From positions 1 through 64,000 of the forward strand of contig NZ_MUIN01000006.1 in assembly GCF_002080045.1 (NCBI RefSeq): 64,000 nt of DNA. Direction: 5' to 3'. Source of the DNA: Pseudomonas sp. Bc-h (lineage in GTDB: Bacteria; Pseudomonadota; Gammaproteobacteria; Pseudomonadales; Pseudomonadaceae). Position numbers and translations under genes: made by a program. The notes below the pieces were generated by a model. The model saw only the letters and a program-made list of their open reading frames with translations. It was not told the DNA's origin and made no database searches. Positions 1-9,779 of the stretch are shown in pieces (position 1 is the stretch's first letter; each line of letters opens with the position of its first letter).

Positions 1-58
1 TGCATCGCCGATGGTAGTGTGGGGTTTCCCCATGTGAGAGTAGGTCATCGTCAAGATT
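1..58 (+). rRNA. rrf: 5S ribosomal RNA, 3' end (partial)
   Basis: The first 58 bases match the last half of a Pseudomonas 5S rRNA as I remember it: the run from GCATCGCCGATGGTAGTGTG through TAGGTCATCGTCAAG is the conserved 3' domain. The 5' half lies before the window. It is the last gene of an rRNA operon, because a strong terminator follows at once and the next gene is protein-coding. The exact last base (57 or 58) is uncertain. Confidence 0.93.
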
Positions 59-66
59 AAATTCCG

Positions 67-103
67 AAACCCCATCTGCGAAAGCAGATGGGGTTTTGTT
101 TTT
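67..103 (+). terminator. rRNA operon intrinsic terminator
   Basis: A perfect 13-bp stem (AAACCCCATCTGC / GCAGATGGGGTTT) closes on a GAAA tetraloop and is followed by TGTTTTTG. It lies directly after the 5S gene and should end the rRNA transcript. From 104 to 181 I see only the recC leader with a Shine-Dalgarno (SD) site. Confidence 0.92.
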
Positions 104-181
104 GCGCGAAGAAAAGCTGGACTGCTCCAGCGCGGCCCCCTCTGTTAGTCTTCTCCCTCTTCAAATGCCAAGGAAGCAGCT

Positions 182-3100
182 ATGCCGGTGACGTCCAATC
201 TCAATCCCGGGTTCATGGTGGTGCATGGCAACCGCCTGGATGAACTGCGCAGCCTCGTGGTGTCGTGGATGCGCCGCTACCCGCTGACCCCATTGGAGAA
301 CGAGGTCGCGCTGGTACAAAGCAATGGGATCGCCCAGTGGCTGAAGCTCGCCTTGGCTGAAGACGCTCAAGATGACGATCTGGGTGGATGCGGCATTGCC
401 GCTGCCATCGATGTACAGCTTCCCGGCAGCTTCATGTGGCAGCTCTATCGCGCTGTACTGGGCAAGGATGAAATTCCGGAGACCTCTCTGCTTGATAAAG
501 CACCGCTGACCTGGCGTTTGATGCGCTTGCTGCCGGCACTGATCAACCAACCGCATTTTGAACCGCTGCAGCGCTTCTTGATCGCCGACACCGATCTGCG
601 CAAGCGCTATCAATTGTCCGAGCGCTTGGCAGACCTGTTCGATCAGTATCAGGTCTATCGTGCCGACTGGTTGGAAGATTGGGCCGCAGGCAAGCACCAG
701 TTGAAAAACGTGCGAGGGGAGGTCAAACCGCTCAAGCCCGAGAACTGCTGGCAGGCCGAATTGTGGCGTGCGCTTTTGCATGACGTCGGAGCCGAAGGCA
801 TGGCCCAGAGTCGTGCGGGTGTGCACCAGCGTTATATCGAGCGTATCAACAGCCTGACCGACAGCCCGCCAGGTCTGCCTGCGCGAGTGATTGTCTTCGG
901 CATTTCATCGCTGCCCGCTCAAGCATTGGAAGCCCTCGCCGGCCTGGCCCGTTTCAGCCAGGTTCTACTGTGCGTACACAATCCTTGTCGTCATCACTGG
1001 GCCGACATCGTCGCCGACAAGGACCTGCTGCGTCACGAATACAAACGCCAGTCCCGCAAGGCAGGCATGCCGGTGACGCTCAACCCGGATGCGCTGCATC
1101 AACACGCCCATCCGCTGCTGGCCGCATGGGGCAAACAAGGTCGCGACTACATCAACCTGCTCGACAGTTACGACGACCCGAACAGTTATCGCTCGATCTT
1201 CCGCGACGGCCGTATCGACCTGTTCAGCGATAGCGATCCACACACGATCCTCAATCAACTGCAGGACGACATTCTCGAGCTACGGCCCTTGGGCGAAACC
1301 CGCGAGCTATGGCCTGCCGTTGATCTCAAGACAGACCGCTCGATTCGTTTCCATGTCGCTCACAGTGCCCAGCGCGAAGTGGAGGTGCTTCACGATCAGT
1401 TGCTTGCGCGATTCAGCAAGGACCCTGATCTGCGTCCCCGGGACATCATCGTGATGGTTCCGGACATTGACAGCTATGCGCCACACATTCGCGCCGTCTT
1501 TGGTCAACTGGATCGCGATGATCGTCGCTTCATACCTTTTACCTTGGCAGATCAGGGACAACGTGGCCGCGATCCTTTGCTGATCGCTGTCGAACACCTG
1601 CTGAAAATCCCTGATAGCCGCTTCCCGGTCAGCGAGATTCTCGATCTGCTGGATGTCCCTGCCTTGCGCGCGCGCTTTGGTATCGACGAGCGCGACTTGC
1701 CGACTCTGCACCGCTGGATTGAAGGTGCAGGCGTGCGCTGGGGGCTCAGTGCAGAGCAGCGCGAAGGCCTTGGACTGCCCGAGGCCCTGGAGCAGAACAG
1801 CTGGCATTTCGGTTTGCGACGCATGCTTCTGGGCTATGCAGTCGGAGCAGGGGTAGCTTATGAGGGTATTGAACCCTACGACGAAATTGGTGGGCTCGAT
1901 GCAGCATTGATTGGGCCGTTGGTTGCGCTGATCGATGCGCTGCAGGTCGCACACAATGAGCTCTCGCAAGCCGCGACGCCGCCGGTTTGGGGAGCGCGTC
2001 TGCAAGCGCTCATGCAACTGTTCTTTGCGGCTGAAAGCGAACACGACGATTACCTGCTCGGCCAGTTGGAGACCTTGCGCGAGACCTGGCTTGAGACCTG
2101 CGAAACCGTCGGCCTGCTGGAAGAGCTACCGCTGACGGTGGTGCGCGAGGCCTGGCTCGCCGGGCTGGATCAGGGCCGTTTGTCACAGCGTTTCCTCGCA
2201 GGCTCGGTCAACTTCTGCACATTAATGCCGATGCGCGCCATCCCGTTCAAGATCGTCTGTCTGCTCGGCATGAATGATGGCGATTACCCTCGTGCGCAAC
2301 CGCCGCTGGATTTCGACCTCATGGGCAGCGACTACCGCCCCGGCGATCGTTCTCGTCGTGAAGACGACCGCTACCTGTTGCTCGAAGCGCTGCTGTCCGC
2401 CCGTGATCAGCTGTACATCAGTTGGGTGGGGCGCAGCATTCGTGACAACTCCGAGCGGCCCGCGTCAGTGCTTATCGGTCAGTTGCGCGACCATCTTGCC
2501 AGCGGGTGGCGACTCGCGGACGCGGTTGGGCCAGAGGATGAAAAGAAGCGCGATCCTGGCCAACAGTTGCTGCACAAGCTGACCCTCGAACATCCATTGC
2601 AGCCGTTCAGTGCCAAGTATTTTCAGGAGATCATGGAGTTCTTCAGCTTCGCCCGCGAGTGGCAGGTTCTGCACGAAGCCATCGCCGATGTGGGTGAAAC
2701 CCAGACTTTGGTGAAGCATGAGCAGGAAGAACCGTTGAGCCTGATGCAGTTGCAGGATTTTTTGCGCAACCCGGTCAAACACTTCTTCAGCCAGCGCCTG
2801 AAGATCTTCTTTGAAGTCGCCCAAGCGCCACTGGCGGATGAGGAGCCGTTTGTACTCGATGCTCTTGAACGTTACGGCGTGAGCGACAGCCTGCTGCAAG
2901 CTGCACTTACCGACCCTGAGCATACCGACGAGTCGCTCAGAGCCCAGGCAACGAGGTTGCAGGCCAGTGGTCTCCTGCCCATGGCCGGATTCGGCACACT
3001 TTTGCAGGATGAACTCATAGAGCCGCTGCCAGACCTGGTCCAGCGCTATCAGTATCTTCTGTTCAAGTGGCCCGAGCGCCTCAACAGCGCGTTGCCGGTG

Positions 3101-3667
3101 AGCTACGAACATCAGGGCATTGCGCTCGATGGGTGGCTCGACGGGCTCTATCAGAATGCGCAAAACCAGCTACTGGCCGTGACTGCTATCCCGAACGCCA
3201 TTGGTGGAAAGAAGGCCCGCAAATGGCATCGCCTGACCAAGCCGTGGGTCACTCACCTCGTCGCTTGTGCCTGTGAGCTGCCGCTGACCACCGCACTGGT
3301 CGCGAGCGATGACACGCTACTGCTTTCACCACTGGATAAAAATACGGCTTGCAGAGCGCTCAACGACCTGTTGCTCGCTTGGCAGCATGGCATGCAACGC
3401 CCGCTGCCTGTCGCTGTTCAGACCGCATTCGCCTGGCTGGGCCAAGGCGACGAGGTGAAAGCTGAGGCCGCAGCGCGCAAGGCGTATGACGGCGACGGCC
3501 AGAACAGTAAAGGAGAGCGTGAAAAAAGCACCGCACTGGCAAGGCAGTTCCCGGACTTCGATGCGCTTCTCGACTCAGAGGAATTCGTCGGCTGGTGTGA
3601 GTCGTTGTACAAACCGATATTCGATGCACCCTGGCAATCCCTGTCCAGCGAGGAGGCCGGAGCATGA
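182..3667 (+). CDS. recC: RecBCD exonuclease V, gamma subunit RecC
   Basis: RecC is the subunit of the RecBCD helicase-nuclease that recognises Chi and splits the strands during double-strand-break repair; it has an inactive helicase fold. The protein is 1161 aa, near the E. coli length (about 1120), and shows the family N-terminus (LVQSNGIAQWLKL) and the RecC-type segment MRAIPFKIVCLLGMNDGDYP near residue 690. There is no intact Walker A, as expected. AAGGAAG lies just upstream of this ATG. The stop overlaps the recB start as ATGA, so translation is coupled. The ptrA gene found between recC and recB in E. coli is absent, as is usual in Pseudomonas. Confidence 0.97.
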   Translation: MPVTSNLNPGFMVVHGNRLDELRSLVVSWMRRYPLTPLENEVALVQSNGIAQWLKLALAEDAQDDDLGGCGIAAAIDVQLPGSFMWQLYRAVLGKDEIPETSLLDKAPLTWRLMRLLPALINQPHFEPLQRFLIADTDLRKRYQLSERLADLFDQYQVYRADWLEDWAAGKHQLKNVRGEVKPLKPENCWQAELWRALLHDVGAEGMAQSRAGVHQRYIERINSLTDSPPGLPARVIVFGISSLPAQALEALAGLARFSQVLLCVHNPCRHHWADIVADKDLLRHEYKRQSRKAGMPVTLNPDALHQHAHPLLAAWGKQGRDYINLLDSYDDPNSYRSIFRDGRIDLFSDSDPHTILNQLQDDILELRPLGETRELWPAVDLKTDRSIRFHVAHSAQREVEVLHDQLLARFSKDPDLRPRDIIVMVPDIDSYAPHIRAVFGQLDRDDRRFIPFTLADQGQRGRDPLLIAVEHLLKIPDSRFPVSEILDLLDVPALRARFGIDERDLPTLHRWIEGAGVRWGLSAEQREGLGLPEALEQNSWHFGLRRMLLGYAVGAGVAYEGIEPYDEIGGLDAALIGPLVALIDALQVAHNELSQAATPPVWGARLQALMQLFFAAESEHDDYLLGQLETLRETWLETCETVGLLEELPLTVVREAWLAGLDQGRLSQRFLAGSVNFCTLMPMRAIPFKIVCLLGMNDGDYPRAQPPLDFDLMGSDYRPGDRSRREDDRYLLLEALLSARDQLYISWVGRSIRDNSERPASVLIGQLRDHLASGWRLADAVGPEDEKKRDPGQQLLHKLTLEHPLQPFSAKYFQEIMEFFSFAREWQVLHEAIADVGETQTLVKHEQEEPLSLMQLQDFLRNPVKHFFSQRLKIFFEVAQAPLADEEPFVLDALERYGVSDSLLQAALTDPEHTDESLRAQATRLQASGLLPMAGFGTLLQDELIEPLPDLVQRYQYLLFKWPERLNSALPVSYEHQGIALDGWLDGLYQNAQNQLLAVTAIPNAIGGKKARKWHRLTKPWVTHLVACACELPLTTALVASDDTLLLSPLDKNTACRALNDLLLAWQHGMQRPLPVAVQTAFAWLGQGDEVKAEAAARKAYDGDGQNSKGEREKSTALARQFPDFDALLDSEEFVGWCESLYKPIFDAPWQSLSSEEAGA

Positions 3668-6600
3668 GTGGCGTACAACAACCTTTGGCACTGCGCTTTC
3701 CGCTCAAGGGCAGCCAACTGATCGAAGCCAGTGCCGGTACGGGCAAGACGTTCACTATTTCAGCACTGTATCTGCGTTTGGTGTTGGGACATGGCGGCGA
3801 GATGTCGGGCTTCGGCCAGGAGCTGCTGCCGCCCCAAATTCTCGTCGTGACCTTCACTGACGCGGCGACCAAGGAACTGCGTGATCGCATCCGTACCCGT
3901 CTGGCCGAAGCTGCGCGTTTCTTCCGCCAAGAGATCGAAGCGCCCGACGCGCTGATCGCCGATTTACGCAACGAGTTCGCTCCCGAACGGTGGGCCGGTT
4001 GCGCGAGCCGCCTGGACATCGCGGCGCAATGGATGGACGAGGCCGCAGTCTCGACCATTCACAGTTGGTGCCAGCGCATGTTGCGCGAGCACGCGTTCGA
4101 CAGCGGTAGCCTTTTCACCCAAAGCCTGGAAACCGACCACAGCGACCTGCTTGGCGAAGTGCTGCGCGATTACTGGCGAAAGTTCTGTTACCCCATGAGC
4201 GGGGACGCGCTCAACTGGGTGCGCGATAACTGGGGCGGGCCCGCTGCATTGCTGCCCCGTGTGCGTGCGTTGTTTGGCAGCGAGCGTGCAATTGTTACTC
4301 AGACCCCGACGCAGCTGATTGAACAGTCGATTCAGGAGCGCCGTGCAACCCTCAAAACCCTCAAATCGCCATGGGCGAATTGGGCGGCGGAGTTGCACGC
4401 GATCTGCATCGATGGCGTGAAGTGCAAGGTGGTCGATGGGCGCAAGATGCAGGAGCGCTACTTCAAGCCTTGGTTCGACAAGCTGATCGCCTGGGCGAAC
4501 GATGAGGAGCAGGAGCAGCTGGATCTCGGCACCGGCTTTACTCGTTTGACACCCGACGGCATCGCCGAAGCGTGGAAGAACAACCCGCCTTCGCACCCGG
4601 CCTTCGAGGCGATGGTTGAGTTGAAGGTTGCCCTCGACACCCTGCCAACCCCTGACGCCGCCGTGCTCGAACACGCCGCCCAATGGGTGAGCGCACGCTT
4701 TGAAGAAGAAAAACGACGCCGCGCCGAAATGGGCTTCGACGACATGCTGTTGCGTCTGGATGCGGCCTTGCGCGGCTCTGGGGGCGAGCGTCTGGCGACC
4801 CTGATTCGTGAGCAATTCCCGGTCGCGCTGATCGACGAGTTCCAGGACACCGACCCCGTGCAGTACCGGATTTTCGACAGCGTCTATCGCCTCGAAGCCA
4901 ACGACGAAAGCACCGGCCTGTTCCTGATCGGTGACCCCAAACAGGCGATCTACGCATTCCGCGGCGCTGACATTTACACCTACTTGCGCGCCCGGACGGC
5001 AACGACTGACCGTCTGCACACGCTGGGCACCAACTTCCGTTCCAGCCACGCGATGGTCGAGGCCGTGAACCATGTGTTCGTGCGCGCCGAAACCAGCGAT
5101 ACCGGACGCGGTGCATTTCTGTTCCGAAGCAGTGCCGATGAAAACCCTGTTCCTTTCCTGGCCGTTGGTTCTCAAGGCCGCAAAGAGCGCTTTCAGATCG
5201 ATGGACAAGTCTCTGCTGCATTGAATGTCTGGCGATTGGAGAGCGAGCAGCCAATCTCGGGAGCGGCCTATCGGCAGCAGCTGGCGGCCAGTTGCGCGAG
5301 TGAAATCGTGCGCTTGCTCAACGCCGGCCAACAGGGCCGTGCAGGTTTCGCCAAACCCGATGAACCACTAAAGGGGTTGCTGCCTGCTGATATCGCGATT
5401 CTCGTACGTGACGGTAAGGAAGCGCAGGCTGTGCGCGCCGAGTTGTCCGCCCGTGGTGTGCGCAGTGTTTATCTCTCGGACAAGGATTCCGTGTTCGCCG
5501 CGCAGGAAGCCCATGACTTGCTGGCCTGGCTCAAGGCCTGTGCCGAACCGGACGCCGAACGCACGCTGCGCGCGGCTCTGGCCTGCATTACCCTCGACCT
5601 GCCGCTGGCCGAACTCGAACTGCTGAACCAGGACGAACTGGCGTGGGAAAACCGCGTCATGCAGTTCCGCGACTACCGACGCATCTGGCGCACTCAGGGT
5701 GTACTGCCGATGCTGCGTCGGCTGCTGCACGACTTCAAGCTGCCGCAGACATTGATTCAGCGCAGCGATGGAGAGCGCGTGCTGACCAACCTGCTGCACC
5801 TGTCCGAATTGATGCAGCAAGCCGCCGCCGAACTCGATGGCGAACAGGCATTGATTCGTCATCTGGGCGAGCACCTGGCGTTGTCGGGACAGGCGGGCGA
5901 AGAGCAGATTCTGCGCCTGGAAAGCGACGAGCAATTGGTCAAAGTAGTGACCATTCACAAGTCCAAGGGCCTGGAATATCCGCTGGTTTTCCTGCCCTTC
6001 ATCTGCTCGACCAAACCTGTGGATGGCAGCCGTCTGCCGCTGCATTTTCACGATGCGCACGGACACGCGCAGATCAGTCTGAAACCCACCGCGGCGCTGA
6101 TCGAACAAGCCGATGACGAGCGTCTGGCCGAGGATCTGCGTCTGCTTTACGTTGCCCTGACGCGTGCTCAACATGCCTGCTGGCTAGGCGTCGCCGATAT
6201 CAAACGCGGCAATACCAGCAGCTCGATTCTGCACCGTTCGGCACTGGGCTATCTGCTCGGTGGGGGAGACGTTCTGGCTGAGTCGAACACGCTCGGCGAT
6301 TGGCTGCAGTCCCTCGCGAAAGACCAACCGACAGTGAGTGTCGAAAGCGTACCGGCGCCCTCCGCCGAGACCTTCACGGCGCCGAAAAGTGAAGCCGCGT
6401 TGAGCAAACCTCGCATGCCTCGACGCAGTGCAAAGGAGAACTGGTGGATCGCCTCTTACAGTGCGCTGCGCATTGGCGACATCATCACCGACAGCGGCGA
6501 TCAGTCCCCCGACAGCCCGCAGGCACAAAAGCTGTTCGACGATGAACGTCTGGACCCCGAAGCGCCTCGTGAAGTCATGGCCAGCAGCGGTGATATCCAT

Positions 6601-7365
6601 CGTTTTCCCCGTGGGCCCAATCCCGGGACATTCCTCCACGGCTTGCTGGAGTGGGCAGGCGAGAAAGGTTTTGCAGTGGCGGCGCGAGACCCGGCAGCGC
6701 TGGAGAAGGTTGTGGCTCAACGCTGCAACCGCCGCGACTGGACTGGCTGGATCAACACGCTGACCGACTGGTTGCAGCATCTGTTGAGCATGCCGCTGCG
6801 CCTTGGCGCGGATGTTCAGCCGATTGCACTGAGTGGGCTCGACCAACTGAATCAGTACCGCGTCGAGATGGAATTCTGGTTCGCCTGCTCCAAGGTTGAT
6901 GTGGCGCAGATGGACGCGCTGGTTCGTCGCTACACCCACAACGGCGCACCCCGAGCGGCAGCCGAAACCGTCTCGCTCAATGGTATGTTCAAAGGTTTCA
7001 TCGACCTTACGTTCGAGCATGAGGGCCGCTATTACGTGGCCGATTACAAATCCAACTGGCTGGGTGTCGACGACGATGCCTACACCGCCCAGGCGATGGA
7101 AAACGCGATTCTGGACAACCGTTACGACTTGCAATACGTGCTTTATCTGCTGGCCTTGCATCGCCAGTTGAAGGCGCGCCTGGCGGATTACGATTACGAC
7201 CGCCACATGGGCGGCTCGGTGTATCTGTTCGTGCGCGGCGCCCGTGCGACGAGTCAGGGCGCATGGTTCACACGGCCACCTCGCGAGCTTATCGAGAGCC
7301 TTGATCTGCTGTTTCAGGGCCGCCCCCTGATCGAGGAAGAAGTGTTGTCAGGAGACCTCGCATGA
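3664..7365 (+). CDS. recB: RecBCD exonuclease V, beta subunit RecB
   Basis: RecB is the 3'-5' SF1 helicase and the only nuclease of RecBCD. The protein has 1233 aa. Walker A (EASAGTGKT) is at residues 21-29, Walker B (DEFQDTDPVQYR) near 394, then GDPKQAIYAFRGAD and a C-terminal nuclease domain. The nuclease residues D1114 (GFIDL), D1127 and K1129 (ADYKSNW) keep exactly the 13- and 2-residue spacing of E. coli D1067/D1080/K1082, so the nuclease should be active. It overlaps recC by 4 bases at its start and recD by 4 bases at its end (ATGA at both junctions). Confidence 0.98.
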   Translation: MSGVQQPLALRFPLKGSQLIEASAGTGKTFTISALYLRLVLGHGGEMSGFGQELLPPQILVVTFTDAATKELRDRIRTRLAEAARFFRQEIEAPDALIADLRNEFAPERWAGCASRLDIAAQWMDEAAVSTIHSWCQRMLREHAFDSGSLFTQSLETDHSDLLGEVLRDYWRKFCYPMSGDALNWVRDNWGGPAALLPRVRALFGSERAIVTQTPTQLIEQSIQERRATLKTLKSPWANWAAELHAICIDGVKCKVVDGRKMQERYFKPWFDKLIAWANDEEQEQLDLGTGFTRLTPDGIAEAWKNNPPSHPAFEAMVELKVALDTLPTPDAAVLEHAAQWVSARFEEEKRRRAEMGFDDMLLRLDAALRGSGGERLATLIREQFPVALIDEFQDTDPVQYRIFDSVYRLEANDESTGLFLIGDPKQAIYAFRGADIYTYLRARTATTDRLHTLGTNFRSSHAMVEAVNHVFVRAETSDTGRGAFLFRSSADENPVPFLAVGSQGRKERFQIDGQVSAALNVWRLESEQPISGAAYRQQLAASCASEIVRLLNAGQQGRAGFAKPDEPLKGLLPADIAILVRDGKEAQAVRAELSARGVRSVYLSDKDSVFAAQEAHDLLAWLKACAEPDAERTLRAALACITLDLPLAELELLNQDELAWENRVMQFRDYRRIWRTQGVLPMLRRLLHDFKLPQTLIQRSDGERVLTNLLHLSELMQQAAAELDGEQALIRHLGEHLALSGQAGEEQILRLESDEQLVKVVTIHKSKGLEYPLVFLPFICSTKPVDGSRLPLHFHDAHGHAQISLKPTAALIEQADDERLAEDLRLLYVALTRAQHACWLGVADIKRGNTSSSILHRSALGYLLGGGDVLAESNTLGDWLQSLAKDQPTVSVESVPAPSAETFTAPKSEAALSKPRMPRRSAKENWWIASYSALRIGDIITDSGDQSPDSPQAQKLFDDERLDPEAPREVMASSGDIHRFPRGPNPGTFLHGLLEWAGEKGFAVAARDPAALEKVVAQRCNRRDWTGWINTLTDWLQHLLSMPLRLGADVQPIALSGLDQLNQYRVEMEFWFACSKVDVAQMDALVRRYTHNGAPRAAAETVSLNGMFKGFIDLTFEHEGRYYVADYKSNWLGVDDDAYTAQAMENAILDNRYDLQYVLYLLALHRQLKARLADYDYDRHMGGSVYLFVRGARATSQGAWFTRPPRELIESLDLLFQGRPLIEEEVLSGDLA

Positions 7366-9449
7366 ATCGCACCTTCGCTCATTTGCTACCGACGGCCCTG
7401 GATGCCGAGAGCCTTGCCGAACTCAAACCGCTGAGTCGCGTGGACGACCTGTTGCTGCTGCTCGAACGTTGGGTCGAGCGCGGCTGGCTGCGTGCGCTGG
7501 ACAAGGCGTTCGTGGCGTTTCTGGCCGATCTCGACCCAACTGCGGACTCATTGGTGTTGCTGGCTGCTGCGTTGACCAGCCACCAACTGGGGCATGGGCA
7601 TGTGTGTCTCGATCTTTTCGAGACCCTCAAGGAGCCGGACTTCGCCTTGTCTCTCCCACCTGAAGGTGACCTGCTGTCCACGCCGATGTTGCTGCCTTCG
7701 GCCCTGCTCAAGGCGCTGGACGGTGCGACCTGGTGTCAGGCCCTGGCGGACAGCGTGCTGGTCGCCAGGGCTGGCGACAACAGCGAAGCGGCAGCGCAAA
7801 AACCCTTGGTGCTGTCGGATCGGCGCCTGTACTTGCGACGCTACTGGACTTATGAACGCAGGATCGACGCGGCGCTGCATCGTCGATTGACTCAGGTGGA
7901 GCCGGCACCGAGTGATCTGGCGCAACGACTTGAAGCGCTGTTTGGCCCCGCCAGTCCTGCGCCGGATGCGTTGATCGACTGGCAGAAACTCGCCTGTGCG
8001 CTGGCCACTCGTGGCGCGTTCAGCATCATCACTGGCGGGCCGGGAACCGGGAAAACCACCACGGTCGTGCGACTGTTGGCGTTGCTGCAATCGCCTGCGG
8101 TGGAGCGGGGCAAACCCTTGCGTATCCGTCTGGCGGCCCCGACCGGCAAAGCTGCAGCGCGTCTGACCGAATCCATCAGCCATCAGGTGCAATCGTTGCA
8201 AGTGCCTGAACAGGTGCGGCAGAAGATCCCGAGCGACGTGACCACGGTTCACCGTTTGCTTGGCAGTCGTCCCGGAACTCGGCACTTCCGTCACCACGCG
8301 GGCAACCCGTTGCCGCTGGATGTGCTGGTGGTCGATGAAGCCTCGATGATCGACCTGGAAATGATGGCCAATCTGATGGATGCCTTGCCGCCCCATGCGC
8401 GGATGGTTTTGTTGGGGGACAAGGATCAACTGGCGTCGGTTGAAGCGGGTGCCGTGTTGGGCGATCTGTGTCGCGATGCTGAGGCGGGGATGTACAGCCC
8501 GCAGACGCAAACGTGGCTTGAGTCGGTCAGTGGCGAAGACCTGAGCAAAAGCGGCCTGCAGCAGGGTGACAACGTTCAGCACGCGCTGGCGCAGCAGGTA
8601 GTGATGCTGCGCCATTCCCGGCGCTTCGTCGCCGGTAGCGGGATTGGCCAACTGGCGAAACTGGTCAACCAGCAGCAGGATCAGGACGCTCGTTCGCTGC
8701 TGGTCCACGGCGACTACAAGGACCTGTTCTCGCTGGCACTCAAGGGCGAGCAGGATCGGGCCTTGTCGCGACTGCTGCTCGATGGGCACGGCAACGGGCC
8801 GCAGGGTTACCGGCACTATCTGGGGGTGATGCATGCGCAGCGTCCGCAGGATCTCACCTCAATTGACGACCCGCGCTGCATCGACTGGGCACGAAAGGTG
8901 CTGAATGCGTTCGATGAGTTTCAATTGCTTTGCGCCGTGCGCAAAGGGCCGTGGGGTGTCGAAGGACTGAACCAGCGCATCACCCAGACATTGTTCGCTG
9001 CGCAGTTGATTGAGAGTGATCAGCAGTGGTACGAAGGCCGTCCGGTATTGATGACGCGTAACGACTACGGTCTGGGATTGATGAACGGCGACATCGGCAT
9101 CGCGCTGCGTTTGCCAGAGGGCGCACCTGAGGAGAATCGTCAGGCCTTGCGCGTCGCGTTTCCACGTAACGATGGCAGTGGCGGGGTGCGCTTCGTGTTG
9201 CCCAGCCGGCTCAACGACGTTGAAACGGTGTATGCCATGACCGTGCACAAATCCCAGGGCTCGGAGTTCGCGCATACCGCACTGATTCTCCCCGAGGCGC
9301 TGAACCCGGTGTTGACCAAGGAATTGATCTACACCGGTATCACGCGCGCGAAGAACTGGTTCAGCCTGATCGAGCCACGCCAAGGGGTATTCGAAGAAGC
9401 GCTACGGCGCAAGGTCAAGCGCCTGAGCGGGTTGATGCTGGAGTTGTGA
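7362..9449 (+). CDS. recD: RecBCD exonuclease V, alpha subunit RecD
   Basis: RecD is the fast 5'-3' SF1 helicase of RecBCD. The protein has 695 aa, somewhat longer than E. coli RecD (608). Walker A (GGPGTGKT) is at residues 225-232, Walker B is VVDEASMIDL, followed by LLGDKDQLASVEAGAVLGDL and the late helicase motif MTVHKSQGSEF near residue 630. The start overlaps the recB stop. Three bases after its stop lies the end of a convergent gene, so there is no room for a separate terminator. Confidence 0.97.
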   Translation: MNRTFAHLLPTALDAESLAELKPLSRVDDLLLLLERWVERGWLRALDKAFVAFLADLDPTADSLVLLAAALTSHQLGHGHVCLDLFETLKEPDFALSLPPEGDLLSTPMLLPSALLKALDGATWCQALADSVLVARAGDNSEAAAQKPLVLSDRRLYLRRYWTYERRIDAALHRRLTQVEPAPSDLAQRLEALFGPASPAPDALIDWQKLACALATRGAFSIITGGPGTGKTTTVVRLLALLQSPAVERGKPLRIRLAAPTGKAAARLTESISHQVQSLQVPEQVRQKIPSDVTTVHRLLGSRPGTRHFRHHAGNPLPLDVLVVDEASMIDLEMMANLMDALPPHARMVLLGDKDQLASVEAGAVLGDLCRDAEAGMYSPQTQTWLESVSGEDLSKSGLQQGDNVQHALAQQVVMLRHSRRFVAGSGIGQLAKLVNQQQDQDARSLLVHGDYKDLFSLALKGEQDRALSRLLLDGHGNGPQGYRHYLGVMHAQRPQDLTSIDDPRCIDWARKVLNAFDEFQLLCAVRKGPWGVEGLNQRITQTLFAAQLIESDQQWYEGRPVLMTRNDYGLGLMNGDIGIALRLPEGAPEENRQALRVAFPRNDGSGGVRFVLPSRLNDVETVYAMTVHKSQGSEFAHTALILPEALNPVLTKELIYTGITRAKNWFSLIEPRQGVFEEALRRKVKRLSGLMLEL

Positions 9450-9452
9450 GCG

Positions 9453-9725
9453 TCACGTCGCGCAAAACGAATTGCCCAACTCCACGCGACCAAAACTGGC
9501 GCCATCATCCAGCGGGGTAATGGCGGCCAGTTGATCCATTCGCACCTCTTCGATGCCGTCAGCGAACTGCAGAAACTCTTCCTTGCTTGGCGCCGTACGC
9601 GTGGTCAACGGCGTGCCTTCGAAGCTCTGGCCGTCGACCAGTTCGACCTTCAAGCGATAGCGGTGCATGCAAGCGATCTCCAGGTAGTCATAGAGATCGC
9701 AATTCAGCGGTTGATAACGGTCCAT
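9453..9725 (-). CDS. rof: Rho-binding antiterminator, Rof-like
   Basis: A small 90-aa protein resembling E. coli Rof (YaeO), which binds Rho and inhibits termination. The opening YQPLNCDLYDYLEIACMHRY closely follows the Rof pattern (YxPINCDxYDxLELAC), and the rest fits a small Sm-like beta barrel (LKVELVDGQSFEG). I chose the ATG at 9725 because GGGAG sits a good distance upstream and the protein then begins like Rof; an in-frame ATG 27 bases earlier has no clear SD. It is convergent with recD, and the ABC transporter operon on the same strand ends further right. Confidence 0.83.
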   Translation of the reverse strand: MDRYQPLNCDLYDYLEIACMHRYRLKVELVDGQSFEGTPLTTRTAPSKEEFLQFADGIEEVRMDQLAAITPLDDGASFGRVELGNSFCAT

Positions 9726-9779
9726 TTCAGGCTCCCGAGCGGTGTTGTGCATCTATCGTGGTCGATTCACGATAGCCGT

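Noticed and set aside
6590..6620. Possible frameshift within recB
   Set aside because: The recB frame is open from 3664 to 7365 and the nuclease residues keep E. coli spacing, so the gene is intact.
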